NCBI GenBank assembly: GCA_913030825.1
Contig: CAJWCU010000003.1
Span: 124,001 to 188,000, forward strand
DNA: 64,000 bases
Source: an uncultured Rhodospirillaceae bacterium
Lineage (GTDB): Bacteria > Pseudomonadota > Alphaproteobacteria > Rhodospirillales > Casp-alpha2
Direction of reading: 5' to 3'
Position 1 is the stretch's first letter. The number at the start of each line of letters is the position of its first letter. The position numbers were made by a program, and so were the translations under genes. The notes under the pieces were generated by a model. It saw only the letters and a list, made by a program, of their open reading frames with translations. It was not told the DNA's origin and did not search any database. Positions 39,400 to 48,128 of this stretch are shown here, one piece after another.

Positions 39400-40875
39400 A
39401 TGAACGAGCGACGCGCCTTTTGGACGACCCTGGCCTTGCTCGCGTTGGTGAAGGCTGGATTTCTCGTGGCCTTGGGGCCGGTCACCCTGCCCGACAGTTC
39501 CGACTACGTCCTGTTTGCAGAGGCCATCCTGGCCGGCGGCGATTGGGCGCGGGAACTCGACCTTTCCGAAGACTTGATCCCGCTGACCGCCTTTCGCGGG
39601 ATTGGCTATCCGGCGCTGATCGCCCTGTTCAAGGTTCTATTCGGCGGGGCCTGGGACTGGCTGCTGATCACCCTTCAGATGATCTTGTCGCTCGCCGCCA
39701 CGGCCCTGCTCTGGCGATTAGCTATCGCCCTGACCGGGCGAACCTGGGTCGCGCTTTTCGCGGCCTGGGCCCATGGTTTGGGTCTCTGTTTCGTGCTCGA
39801 TCAATGCATCCTGACTGACAGCCTGAATGCCTCGCTGATCATCGGAATCGCGGCGTATGCGGGCCACGCCCTGGCAACGGCCCGCGCGCCGGGCCTCGGC
39901 GAGGCGCTGTGTTTGGGCCTGGTCCTCCTGTTGGCGTTCCTGTTACGTGAAGCGGGTGCGGTCATGCACCTGGCGCTTTGGCCGCTGGTTCTGGTCTGGG
40001 CCTGGAAGACAGGGGGGTCGTTCCGGCGCGCCGTTGCTGTCCTGGCGGTGTTTCTGTTGCCGTTGGGTATCGGCGTGCAGGCGTATAAAGCCTGGAACCA
40101 AATGCGGACCGGCGAGCGCTTTATTACCACCGTCGGCCAAACCGCGATGTATCACCCGGCGGTCGACCTGGTCCGCAAGGGCTATCCCGTGTTCGCCGAA
40201 GACCCGTTGCTGGCCGATGCGCCGTTCGCCTCGGCCCCGTTGCCCGCCAATCCGGGTATCGTCTTCACCCAGATCAACCGGCATCTGAAGGCCGCGCACG
40301 GCATGGACGCGCTCGCCGTCACGCGCCATGCGAACAGGCTCTTCGTCGAACATTGGCGTCGCTACCCTCTGGCTCGCGCCGGGATTTATGTCGGCCGGCT
40401 CGATCCGCGCTATGCCTATCTGCCCGTCATGCCGCTGGCTGGGCCGGAGCGGCTCAGCCTTTGGGCCGGCGGCCCGACGCCGTTCCCCCGCCCCGGTGAA
40501 ATTTGGCGCAATCTGGCCGATCATGGCCGTGTCGATCAGGTTCTGCTGTTGGTGATACGAACGCTCGCGCGGCTGGTTTCGGCGCTGCTGACGGCGGCCT
40601 TTCTGATCGGCGTGCCGATCTCGCTCGGGCGCGCGCTCGGGACCCGGGGTTGGCGGATTCCGGCGCTCCCCGGCCCGCTCCTTGCCCTTGGCGTCCTCTG
40701 GCTGCTCGTGCTGGCCTATCCTGCGGCCTATGCCCTGATCTATCTGGAAGACCGCTATCTCATCGCGGTCGTGCCGTTCGTGACCATCGGCGGCCTGACG
40801 CTCGCCGCGCCCTGGGTGGACCGGGCGGGCGGCTGGTTGCGTGCACGAGCGGGCGCGGGGCGCCGGACAGACTGA
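39400..40875 (+). CDS. GT-C type membrane glycosyltransferase-like protein (GT39-like)
   Basis: A 491-residue protein with about 10 membrane segments. AGAGG lies before the ATG. DSSDYVLFAEAILAG in the first periplasmic loop carries the acidic residues expected of the GT-C catalytic loop, and FRGIGYPALIALFKVLF follows as in ArnT/PMT-like proteins. LIYLEDRYLIAVVPFVTIGG near the C-terminus is also seen in this group. Such proteins move sugars from polyprenyl carriers to proteins or lipids in the periplasm. The target is unknown and no operon partner is evident. Confidence 0.6.
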   Translation: MNERRAFWTTLALLALVKAGFLVALGPVTLPDSSDYVLFAEAILAGGDWARELDLSEDLIPLTAFRGIGYPALIALFKVLFGGAWDWLLITLQMILSLAATALLWRLAIALTGRTWVALFAAWAHGLGLCFVLDQCILTDSLNASLIIGIAAYAGHALATARAPGLGEALCLGLVLLLAFLLREAGAVMHLALWPLVLVWAWKTGGSFRRAVAVLAVFLLPLGIGVQAYKAWNQMRTGERFITTVGQTAMYHPAVDLVRKGYPVFAEDPLLADAPFASAPLPANPGIVFTQINRHLKAAHGMDALAVTRHANRLFVEHWRRYPLARAGIYVGRLDPRYAYLPVMPLAGPERLSLWAGGPTPFPRPGEIWRNLADHGRVDQVLLLVIRTLARLVSALLTAAFLIGVPISLGRALGTRGWRIPALPGPLLALGVLWLLVLAYPAAYALIYLEDRYLIAVVPFVTIGGLTLAAPWVDRAGGWLRARAGAGRRTD

Positions 40876-40920
40876 CCCGGCCGGCGAAAGCCGGACGTCA
40901 GGTTTGAAATGGGGAGAAAA

Positions 40921-40995
40921 TGGAGCGGGCGATGAGATTCGAACTCACGACTTCAACCTTGGCAAGGTTGCGCTCTACCCCTGAGCTACGCCCGC
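40921..40995 (-). tRNA. tRNA-Gly (GCC)
   Basis: Read on the minus strand it starts GCGGGCGTAGCTCAGGGG and ends GCCCGCTCCA, giving a 7-bp acceptor stem (GCGGGCG/CGCCCGC) and an encoded CCA. The anticodon arm CAACC-TTGCCAA-GGTTG shows anticodon GCC (plus-strand 40961-40963), and the T arm contains GTTCGAATC. All arms fold normally. It lies 45 bp after the GT39-like gene on the opposite strand. Confidence 0.97.
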
Positions 40996-41017
40996 GTCGC
41001 TGAAAGCGAGGGAGGGA

Positions 41018-41045
41018 TATATACGGGAAGGCACCGGCAATGCAA
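41018..41045 (-). promoter_or_regulatory. Candidate promoter of tRNA-Gly
   Basis: On the minus strand TTGCAT (41040-41045) and TATATA (41018-41023) are separated by 16 bp. This leaves about 22 bp to the tRNA 5' end at 40995, fitting a housekeeping-sigma promoter with a short leader. Confidence 0.55.
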
Positions 41046-41169
41046 GGGCTTAAGTGAAAGAATAATGCAATGACCCCCACTTTGCCGCCGGATTGCACCC
41101 TGGGGGCGGAAAATTGTATTCCTAACCCGCCCTCCGACCGCCGCCCACCAAGAGGAACATCCCGCCGCC

Positions 41170-41682
41170 ATGCATAAATCCAGAGACGACCTGCTCCGCT
41201 ATGTCGCCGACCTTGGCATCGATGCCCGAACGACCGACCATGCCCCCGTGTTCACGGTCGAGGAAAGCAAGGCATTGCGCGGCGACCTGCCGGGCGTCCA
41301 TTGCAAGAACCTGTTCCTCAAGGACAAGAAAGGCCAGCTTTGGCTGGTCGTCGCCGCCGAGGACCGGGCCGTCGACATGAAGGATTTGAAGAAGCGCATC
41401 GGATCGGCCCATCTATCCTTCGGCCGGGCGGAGGCGCTGATCGAGGTATTGGGGGTCGAGCCCGGATCGGTCACGCCCTTCGCCGCGATCAACGATACCG
41501 GCCATCAAGTGAAGGTGGTTCTCGACAAGGCTCTGACCGAAGCCGAATTAGTCAATTTCCATCCCCTGATCAATTCGGCGACGACGGCTTTGGCCCCCGG
41601 TGAGCTTGTGCGTTTTCTTGAAGCCACGGGCCATCCCCCGGCGATTGTCGACCTGGACGGGCCGCCGCCGGACGGCGTATAA
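41170..41682 (+). CDS. Prolyl-tRNA deacylase, ProX/YbaK family
   Basis: A 170-residue stand-alone trans-editing protein. The N-terminal helix and DHAPVFTVEESKALRGDLPG lead into CKNLFLKDKKGQLWLVVAAE, containing the conserved lysine of the YbaK/ProX fold. SVTPFAAINDTGHQVKVVLD and NFHPLINSATTALAPGEL are the binding-pocket segments, with the conserved FHP and N-x-T-T-x-L features of ProXp-ala. It should clear Ala-tRNA(Pro). The length is typical and it appears monocistronic. Confidence 0.9.
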   Translation: MHKSRDDLLRYVADLGIDARTTDHAPVFTVEESKALRGDLPGVHCKNLFLKDKKGQLWLVVAAEDRAVDMKDLKKRIGSAHLSFGRAEALIEVLGVEPGSVTPFAAINDTGHQVKVVLDKALTEAELVNFHPLINSATTALAPGELVRFLEATGHPPAIVDLDGPPPDGV

Positions 41683-41824
41683 CCCGCGGGCGTCGGTTTG
41701 ATCCGCCCGGCCCCTTGCGACGGGGCAGACAAACCGCCATGTTTGGGGCACACCGGCCCGGCACGATCCCGGCAACGGTGCCGGACATATGGACACTTAA
41801 AATAGACAGACGGAATTTCCCCCC

Positions 41825-42832
41825 ATGGCTTTCATCCTGAATCCCGACGGCTCGACCGCTCCGAAATCCGACGCCGCCCAGCCCACGGACGGTCAGGGGA
41901 ACGGCGCCCCCATGGCGCCCGGTGCGCCCGGCATGGCCGGCCCCGGCGGCGCGCCCGCGGGCGACGGCGCGGTGATCAAGGACGGCAATATCCAGACCTT
42001 CATGCAGGACGTCATCGAGGCCTCCAAAGAGGTCCCGGTTCTGGTCGATTTCTGGGCCACGTGGTGCGGCCCCTGCAAGCAATTGACGCCGGTTCTCGAA
42101 AAGGTCGTCACCCAGGCCGCCGGTCTGGTCAAGCTGGTCAAGATCAACGCCGACGAGAACCAGGACCTCTGCGCCCAATTGCGGGTGCAGTCCCTACCGA
42201 CGGTTTATGCCTTCAAGGACGGCCAACCGGTCGACGCCTTCATGGGCGCATTGCCGGAAAGCCAGGTGAAAGCCTTCATCGATAAACTGACCGACGGCGC
42301 CAAGGCGCCGCTCGACCAGGCGCTGGAACAAGGCCAGGCGGCGCTGGACGCCGGGGAGAACGAGCTGGCCTTGGAAATCTTCAAGGAGATCCAGGCCCAG
42401 GATCAGACCAACGACACCGCCATCGCCGGTATTCTGCGGGCACAGATCGCCCTGGGCATGCTGGCCGAGGCCGAGGAAATCCTGACCTCGCTGCCGTCGA
42501 ACATCCGCACGAAGGCGGATGTCGAATCCGCCGCTTCGGCGCTGGAACTGGCCAAGGAAGTGGGCGAGACCGGCGATCCGGCGGAGCTTCGCGCCAAGGT
42601 CGAGGCCGACCCCAAGGATCATCAGGCGCGTTTGGATCTGTCAGTCGCGCTGTTCGCGCGCGGCGACGCGGAAGGCGCCATCGACGAGCTTCTGGAGCTG
42701 GTCCGCCGCGACAAGGCCTGGAACGACGAAGCCGCGCGCAAGCAGCTGGTGAAGGTTTTCGACACCCTGGGCGGTGCCCATGAATTGACCGTGTCCGGCC
42801 GCCGGCGCCTGTCGTCGGTACTGTTCTCTTAA
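41825..42832 (+). CDS. Thioredoxin/co-chaperone YbbN family
   Basis: A 335-residue protein. A low-complexity Pro/Gly/Ala linker (about residues 15-45) precedes a thioredoxin domain with VPVLVDFWATWCGPCKQLTP, the CGPC redox motif near residue 80. From about residue 160 to the end are TPR-like helices (LDQALEQGQAALDAGENELA, KAWNDEAARKQLVKVFDTLG), as in E. coli YbbN/CnoX. The E. coli protein has SxxC, so the intact CGPC here suggests real disulfide activity. It is followed by the LON-domain gene after 18 bp. Confidence 0.92.
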   Translation: MAFILNPDGSTAPKSDAAQPTDGQGNGAPMAPGAPGMAGPGGAPAGDGAVIKDGNIQTFMQDVIEASKEVPVLVDFWATWCGPCKQLTPVLEKVVTQAAGLVKLVKINADENQDLCAQLRVQSLPTVYAFKDGQPVDAFMGALPESQVKAFIDKLTDGAKAPLDQALEQGQAALDAGENELALEIFKEIQAQDQTNDTAIAGILRAQIALGMLAEAEEILTSLPSNIRTKADVESAASALELAKEVGETGDPAELRAKVEADPKDHQARLDLSVALFARGDAEGAIDELLELVRRDKAWNDEAARKQLVKVFDTLGGAHELTVSGRRRLSSVLFS

Positions 42833-42850
42833 AAGAGGCTTCCGCCCGCA

Positions 42851-43540
42851 ATGGCGCATGGCGCGAAATATCCGGATACCGGCGGCCTTCCCGATGTTCT
42901 GCCAATCTTCCCGCTGCCGGGTGCGTTGCTGTTGCCCGGCGGGCAGTTGCCGTTGAATATTTTCGAACCGCGTTACCTCCACATGATCATCGACGCCATG
43001 GGCGACGGCCGCCTGATCGGCATGATCCAGCCCAAACCCCAGCCCGGCGAGGATGCGCCCCGCGATCCGGACCTGCGCGAAAGCCCGCCGGTCTATCCCG
43101 TTGGATGCTGCGGACGGATCGTCAGCTTTTCCGAGACCGGAGACGGGCGGCTGCTGATCACCCTGTTGGGCCATAGCCGGTTTCGCATCGCGGGCGAACT
43201 GGCCGTGCATAACGGCTATCGGCGGGTGCGCCCGGATTTCGCGCCCTTCGCGAACGACCTCGACGACGATATTCCGGCGGGCCTGGACCGCGCGCGCCTG
43301 TTGGATGCGGCAGCGCGCTATCTCGACGCCAACGGCCTGAAGACCGATTGGGAAGCCATCGAGGAGGCACCGGACGCGCTTCTGGTCACCTCATTGGCCA
43401 TGGTCTGCCCGTTCGACCTCAGGGAAAAGCAGGCCTTATTGGAAAGCGATACCCCGGCCACGCGAGGCGCGCTGCTGACCGAATTATTGGAAATGGGGGC
43501 CCGCGGCCCGGCGCCCGCGCCCGGCGGCACCTCTCATTGA
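42851..43540 (+). CDS. LON peptidase substrate-binding domain protein
   Basis: A 229-residue protein made only of the N-terminal domain found in Lon protease: DVLPIFPLPGALLLPGGQLP, LNIFEPRYLHMIIDAMGDGR and GCCGRIVSFSETGDGRLLITL, then a helical part with LVTSLAMVCPFDLREKQALL. No ATPase or peptidase part follows, which is the usual form of this stand-alone family. Its role is not settled; together with the YbbN-type gene it suggests a small protein-quality-control operon. Confidence 0.9.
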   Translation: MAHGAKYPDTGGLPDVLPIFPLPGALLLPGGQLPLNIFEPRYLHMIIDAMGDGRLIGMIQPKPQPGEDAPRDPDLRESPPVYPVGCCGRIVSFSETGDGRLLITLLGHSRFRIAGELAVHNGYRRVRPDFAPFANDLDDDIPAGLDRARLLDAAARYLDANGLKTDWEAIEEAPDALLVTSLAMVCPFDLREKQALLESDTPATRGALLTELLEMGARGPAPAPGGTSH

Positions 43541-43576
43541 CCATGAACCCCTTCGTCAAAGGAAAGGCGTGACGCC

Positions 43577-43780
43577 ATGAGCGACGGCAAGGTCGACGCG
43601 AAACTTCTGGAAATTCTGGTCTGCCCCGTGACCAAAGGGCCGCTGGAATACGATGCCCAGGCAGGCGAATTGATCAGCCGCCGGGCGGGCCTCGCCTATC
43701 CGATCCGCGACGGTATTCCGATCATGCTGCCCGACGAGGCACGCGAGCTGAAAGCCGACGGCGCCGGAGCCGCCCCATGA
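43577..43780 (+). CDS. Trm112 family small protein
   Basis: A 67-residue protein with [20 protein letters not shown] followed by [19 protein letters not shown], the complete bacterial Trm112/YcaR fold. Only one cysteine of the usual zinc pair is present (VCP), as in many bacterial members. Trm112 proteins act as small partners or stabilisers of methyltransferases. Its stop overlaps the next start by 4 bp. Confidence 0.92.
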   Translation: MSDGKVDAKLLEILVCPVTKGPLEYDAQAGELISRRAGLAYPIRDGIPIMLPDEARELKADGAGAAP

Positions 43781-44160
43781 CCGGCGGTTACGCGGCCGGT
43801 GGCAGCCGTCAGACCCCGACGGAGCTGCGCATCAAGAAAGACGACAAGGTGCTGGAGATCGATTTCGACGACGGCGTCTCCTTCCGCATTCCGGCGGAGC
43901 TGCTGCGCGTCGAAAGCCCCTCGGCCGAGGTTCAGGGCCATGGCCCGGGCCAGAAAACGGTGATCGCCGGGCGCCGCCACGTCAACATCATCGGCGCCGA
44001 ACCCGTCGGCAATTACGCCGTGCGGCTCAAGTTCGACGATCTGCACGATACCGGCATTTTCTCCTGGGACTACCTCTACGACATGGGCAGCCGCCAGGAC
44101 GAAATCTGGGCAGGGTATCTGGAAGCCTTGGACGCCAAGGGTCTTAGCCGCGATCCGTGA
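43777..44160 (+). CDS. DUF971 domain protein
   Basis: A 127-residue protein with [40 protein letters not shown] and [20 protein letters not shown], then [19 protein letters not shown]. This is the DUF971 domain, similar to the N-terminal part of gamma-butyrobetaine hydroxylase and seen in proteins tied to iron-sulfur or metal handling. It overlaps the Trm112 gene by 4 bp and ends 23 bp before a convergent gene. Function is not established. Confidence 0.9.
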   Translation: MTGGYAAGGSRQTPTELRIKKDDKVLEIDFDDGVSFRIPAELLRVESPSAEVQGHGPGQKTVIAGRRHVNIIGAEPVGNYAVRLKFDDLHDTGIFSWDYLYDMGSRQDEIWAGYLEALDAKGLSRDP

Positions 44161-44183
44161 TCGGCGCGGCGGCTAGGCCAAGA

Positions 44184-45110
44184 TCAGTTGCAGGCGATGG
44201 CCGCATCCAGGCCGGTCGCCCGATGATACCAGGACGGTTCGACAAACAGGCCCAACTGACCCGTGGCGTTGAGGTACTTCTTCAACTCGAAGGTCGCGCT
44301 CTGGCCTTTGCTCAACTGCATGCGCCGGGTACGAATCAACTTCCGTCCGGTGGCCCCGATCTGATAGATCGAGATCGATCCCGGCTCGGGAAAGGCCGCG
44401 CCCTTGTTGGACACTCGGAAGATCGTCGTGTCGCCCTTGCAGACGGCGGTGATTTCCACGTCCAGGTTCGGGGCCGGCGGCTGGGCCTTTATGTTTCGAA
44501 GGGCGACGTGAACCAGTTGCGGTTTCTGCGATGCCTTTGGGGCCGGTGCCTGGGGCCCTGCCGCGACCTCGGTCCCGCCGGCGGCGGTCGCGAAATCGTT
44601 CAAATCGGCGGCGGAGGCCTGGTCCGGTGCCGACGGCGCGGGCGTGACGGGCTTGGGCAGAACCGCGACCAGTTTGGCCGCCGGAGAGGTCGTTTCACCG
44701 GCGAGACAGCGAAGAACCTTGATCCGTCCTGACGTTACGGAAATGTAATGGTCTAACTCCAGCCCGGAAATCCGGGCTGCGGCGCCTTCATGGCGCACCG
44801 CGAGCGCCTGACCCTGATCCCTCACCGCGTTGAGACGGCGGAGCCGGTCGACTTGTTGGGCGATATAGGCCCGCCAATCGCCGCCGAGCTTCTTTTCGAC
44901 ATAACCGGCAACCCGATCGTGGCTGACCGGGGCGGCGTAGGGGCCGCTCGGAAATGCCGGGCATTGTGCCGCCACCGCATCGCCGGCACCGGCCATCAGA
45001 GCCACGCATCCGGCCAAGCCAGCAAATGCCGCCAAACGCAGGGAAGCGGCAGGCGTCCGGGGGTGTCGGCATTCGGGAAGGGCGGGGTGGGTCTGGCGGT
45101 ATGTAGGCAC
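44184..45110 (-). CDS. Exported protein of unknown function
   Basis: A 308-residue protein starting at GTG. Its N-terminus has a basic region, the hydrophobic stretch LAAFAGLAGCVALMAGAGDA and a likely signal-peptidase I site at AVAA-Q. Part of the mature protein (HDRVAGYVEKKLGGDWRAYI, then VDRLRRLNAVRDQGQALAV) is helical. An Ala/Pro-rich linker leads to a C-terminal beta-rich domain (VEITAVCKGDTTIFRVSNKG, then LFVEPSWYHRATG) resembling a CARDB-like Ig fold. Three to four cysteines could form disulfides in the periplasm. No family was recognised. Confidence 0.65.
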   Translation of the reverse strand: MPTYRQTHPALPECRHPRTPAASLRLAAFAGLAGCVALMAGAGDAVAAQCPAFPSGPYAAPVSHDRVAGYVEKKLGGDWRAYIAQQVDRLRRLNAVRDQGQALAVRHEGAAARISGLELDHYISVTSGRIKVLRCLAGETTSPAAKLVAVLPKPVTPAPSAPDQASAADLNDFATAAGGTEVAAGPQAPAPKASQKPQLVHVALRNIKAQPPAPNLDVEITAVCKGDTTIFRVSNKGAAFPEPGSISIYQIGATGRKLIRTRRMQLSKGQSATFELKKYLNATGQLGLFVEPSWYHRATGLDAAIACN

Positions 45111-45201
45111 GGCAATATTCCAGGCATGGTCGGTGGTCGAATGCCCGGTTTATGCCTGACGAACCTGATCGTTCCCTGACGATATTTGGCCGATTTGTAT
45201 A

Positions 45202-45945
45202 CTAATCGTCGGCGGCGGCTTCGGCCGGCGGCAGCCGGTCCCCGGCGGCGTCCAGCAATTCCTTGACGACCTTTCCCTTGAGATCGATGCCGACCCCGCA
45301 TTTACAGCCCGGGCAGCCGACGCAGGCATCGAGCCCCAGATCGACCGCATGATCCAGCGCCGCCGCCTTGCCCGCGTCGGTGACGCAGGGGTCGAGGCGC
45401 AACATCTGCAATTTCAGCAGAGAAAACGGATTTCCCCACCGGTATCCGTCACCCGCGACCGATGCGGCATCACCCGCCGGTGCGTCGGCGTTGCGCGCAT
45501 GCATGGGACAACCGTCCAGACAGGCGTAACATTCGATGCAGGCCGTCAGCGCGTGGTAGTCGTCCGGCGCTTCGACGTTCAAATCGTTGGTTCGCTGGGC
45601 CGATGCCAAACGGCCCTTCATCTGCCGCGCGATACCGTCGCGGCGCACGACCAGGTCGGCCAGGACAGGCAGGGTCGCCATGGGCTCGATCCGATCGCCG
45701 TCGCGCACGCGCGCGCGGCAGGCGATGCGCGGCTTCCCATTGACGTCGATCGTGCAGACCCCGCAATTGCGCGCCCGGCAGCCGTAGCGGAAAGCGAGAT
45801 CGGGAATCGCCGTCGCCTGGGCCTGCAACAGCACGTCGAGCGCCATCGGCCGTTCTTTGTCGAACCGCGTCTGGTAGTCGTAGGTGACGACGTCCTGCTT
45901 TCCGTTGCGGGTGGTGACGATGTCGACTTTCAGGCTGTCGGGCAT
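45202..45945 (-). CDS. Fumarate reductase/succinate dehydrogenase-like iron-sulfur subunit
   Basis: The start MPDSLKVDIVTTRNGKQD (45945) is chosen because the preceding codons read like intergenic sequence. In the 247 residues the 2Fe-2S ligands are Cys56, Cys61, Cys64 and Cys76 (YGCRARNCGVC, then IACRARV). A C-terminal ferredoxin region has TACIECYACLDGCPMHA and, further on, DACVGCPGCKCGVGID, with more cysteines than usual for SdhB. It follows its flavoprotein gene by 49 bp on the same strand. No gene for a membrane anchor is nearby, so the complex is probably soluble and takes electrons from an unknown partner. Confidence 0.86.
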   Translation of the reverse strand: MPDSLKVDIVTTRNGKQDVVTYDYQTRFDKERPMALDVLLQAQATAIPDLAFRYGCRARNCGVCTIDVNGKPRIACRARVRDGDRIEPMATLPVLADLVVRRDGIARQMKGRLASAQRTNDLNVEAPDDYHALTACIECYACLDGCPMHARNADAPAGDAASVAGDGYRWGNPFSLLKLQMLRLDPCVTDAGKAAALDHAVDLGLDACVGCPGCKCGVGIDLKGKVVKELLDAAGDRLPPAEAAADD

Positions 45946-45994
45946 GGCGGGGGGCTTTCGATCAATCGGACGGGCGGAGTACGGATCGGCGGGT

Positions 45995-47959
45995 CTATTG
46001 CGGGGGGTCGGCGACCGCGCCGGCGGGACTGCCGGGGGCGATTTCCTTGGCCTTGTTTCCCGGGCCGAGGATTCCCTGGTAGCGTTTTTCAAGAATGCCG
46101 TCGAGCACACCGTCGGGCAGCATCTTAAGGGCGCGGTTCTGGGCCTTGCGCCAGGCATCGCCAAGGCGGATCGCGATCAGGCGCGAGAGCGGCGTGCGCG
46201 GCCGGGCCGCACGGAAGGCCGAATAGCTCACATGACCCGGATTGTTTTCGGCCCGCCGAACGACCGTCGAGTAGGGGGCCGCCAGCAAAGAGACGTCGCC
46301 CCGGTCCAAACGCACGTGCCCGCCGACGCTGGCGTCCCGTTCGCGGGCGGCGGCGGTGACCGCGCGGGCCACGTCCAACAGGTTCGTCAATTCGGCGAAT
46401 TCGACGAAGGACTGGTTCCACAGGCCGTAATCGGGAATTGCGGAATTTTCCGCACGCGCCGCCAGGTCGTCGATCACCCGATCCATGCGGTCCAGGCTGT
46501 CGGCGGTGCGGGCCGGGCCGATGCAGTCCCATGCCGTGTCCTGCAATTCCTTCTTCAACGCGGCGGGCGCCTCGGCGCCGGTCTGACCGAACCGCGCCTG
46601 ATATCCATCGATCAACGGCTGGAACGCCGACGCGGCATCCGCGTCCGTCATTGCGCCTCGGGCCGCCGCGGCCGCGTTGGTCCCGGCGCGCAGGCCGAAG
46701 ACCACGTTTTCCGTCAACGCCGTGGAGCCCAGGCGGTTGGCGCCGAACACGCCGCCCATGGACTGCCCTGCGGCGAACAGGCCGGCGATGCCCGCATCGA
46801 TCGTGCCGGCGTCCGGCCCGCCGACCGCCGCGCCATCGGCGTTCACCCGGATCCCGCCCATCATGTAATGGGCGGCCGGGCGGACTTCCCAGGGTTCGGC
46901 GCATTGCACCGCCGGTTTGGGCAAAGCCTGGCGCGCCGTACGGTAGGCCGACGGCATCGCGGTTTCCAGATAACGCATGAAGTAGGGGCCCGACTTCGGC
47001 AGCTTGGCGTTGCCGGTCATGTCCAGATACGCACCCCCCATGTCGGTGCCGCGCCCATCGGCAACGGCGCGCATGATGGCGGCGGAACATTCGGCGCGGG
47101 TGCGCATATAGACGCCGTCGAGGATGACCTTGCCGTGGCGGTCCCGCAGGACGCCCAGGAAACAAGCGGTCGAGGGCTCGCCGACCAGCAGTCCTTCATA
47201 AGAAGGCGGGGAGGCCAGGCAGAACGGCAGGAACTGGACCTGTTCCATGTCGACCAGATCGGCGCCCGCGCGCGCGGCGGCGGCGTATCCGTCGCCCGTG
47301 TTGCCGCGCATGGTATCGGTCTTGGGAAAGAACAGGGTCGACAGACCGCCCGCGGCGATCACCACGGCGGGGGCGCGGATCGCGACCAAACAGCCGTTCG
47401 CCGCGTCATAGGCGAGGGCCCCGACGATGCGGCGGCGGCCGCCGTCGTCCTCGGTCGCCAGATCGAGCAGCCAGGCGTCTTCCAAGTAGTCGATGCGCGC
47501 CCCTTCGACCACGGCGTCCCATCCGGCATGGCTGAAGGCGACGCCGGCGTTGGCATGACCGACGGACCGGGCCTTGGTATGGCCGCCCTTGGCGTGCGGG
47601 CGGGCATAGGGGCCTTGGCGGTCGGCGTTGATCTTTGGGCGCAAGCCGTGGGCGCGATACCAGTCATAGGCGCTGCGGCTGTCCTTGGCGTAGGCGTCGG
47701 TGATTTCCGGCAACGGCAGGTCGGCGCCCGAGAACCGCAGATTGTCGGACAGGACCTGTTCCGTATCCTCGTCGGTGACCGTCGCGCGGACGGTCGCATT
47801 GCCTTCGGAAATTTTGGTGTCCGAACAGCCGACCGGATCCTTGGTCAGGACCAGAACGCGGGCCCCGGCCTGTGCGGCCGCGTCGGCCGCCGCACTGCCG
47901 GCGCCGCCGGACCCTGCGACGACCACGTCGTAGTCGCGCCATTGAACGTCGATTGTCAC
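45995..47959 (-). CDS. FAD-binding fumarate reductase/succinate dehydrogenase-like flavoprotein
   Basis: A 654-residue flavoprotein starting at GTG with GGAGGCGAAA directly upstream. YDVVVAGSGGAGSAAADAAA (residues 9-28) binds FAD; HYMMGGIRVNADGAAVGG and GLFAAGQSMGGVFGANRLGS are family landmarks. At the place where SdhA carries a histidine bound covalently to FAD, the sequence is GCSDTKISEGNATV with no histidine, so FAD is probably non-covalent. The C-terminal helical domain is present. It pairs with the iron-sulfur subunit just downstream. Fumarate reduction, or oxidoreduction of another dicarboxylate-like compound, is possible. Confidence 0.87.
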   Translation of the reverse strand: MTIDVQWRDYDVVVAGSGGAGSAAADAAAQAGARVLVLTKDPVGCSDTKISEGNATVRATVTDEDTEQVLSDNLRFSGADLPLPEITDAYAKDSRSAYDWYRAHGLRPKINADRQGPYARPHAKGGHTKARSVGHANAGVAFSHAGWDAVVEGARIDYLEDAWLLDLATEDDGGRRRIVGALAYDAANGCLVAIRAPAVVIAAGGLSTLFFPKTDTMRGNTGDGYAAAARAGADLVDMEQVQFLPFCLASPPSYEGLLVGEPSTACFLGVLRDRHGKVILDGVYMRTRAECSAAIMRAVADGRGTDMGGAYLDMTGNAKLPKSGPYFMRYLETAMPSAYRTARQALPKPAVQCAEPWEVRPAAHYMMGGIRVNADGAAVGGPDAGTIDAGIAGLFAAGQSMGGVFGANRLGSTALTENVVFGLRAGTNAAAAARGAMTDADAASAFQPLIDGYQARFGQTGAEAPAALKKELQDTAWDCIGPARTADSLDRMDRVIDDLAARAENSAIPDYGLWNQSFVEFAELTNLLDVARAVTAAARERDASVGGHVRLDRGDVSLLAAPYSTVVRRAENNPGHVSYSAFRAARPRTPLSRLIAIRLGDAWRKAQNRALKMLPDGVLDGILEKRYQGILGPGNKAKEIAPGSPAGAVADPPQ

Positions 47960-48128
47960 TTTCGCCTCCCAAGCCGCCGGGGCGGCCCGTCTTTAATGTT
48001 ATCGGCCGCTTGGTGCGGCTTTCTTTCATTTCAAACGGAGGCAGGGTCCTTTAGGCAAGGAAAATCGACGCCGCCCCGCGCGGTGATGGCACGGGCCGAA
48101 CGCAAATTCTCGGAAAGGATGAAATCGC

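Noticed and set aside
40921-40995. tRNA-Gly as an integration site for a mobile element
   Set aside because: No integrase gene, no repeated 3' tRNA end and ordinary genes on both sides.
41683-41824. Hairpin GCCCC/GGGGC after the ProX-type gene as a terminator
   Set aside because: Only a 5-bp stem and no T run.
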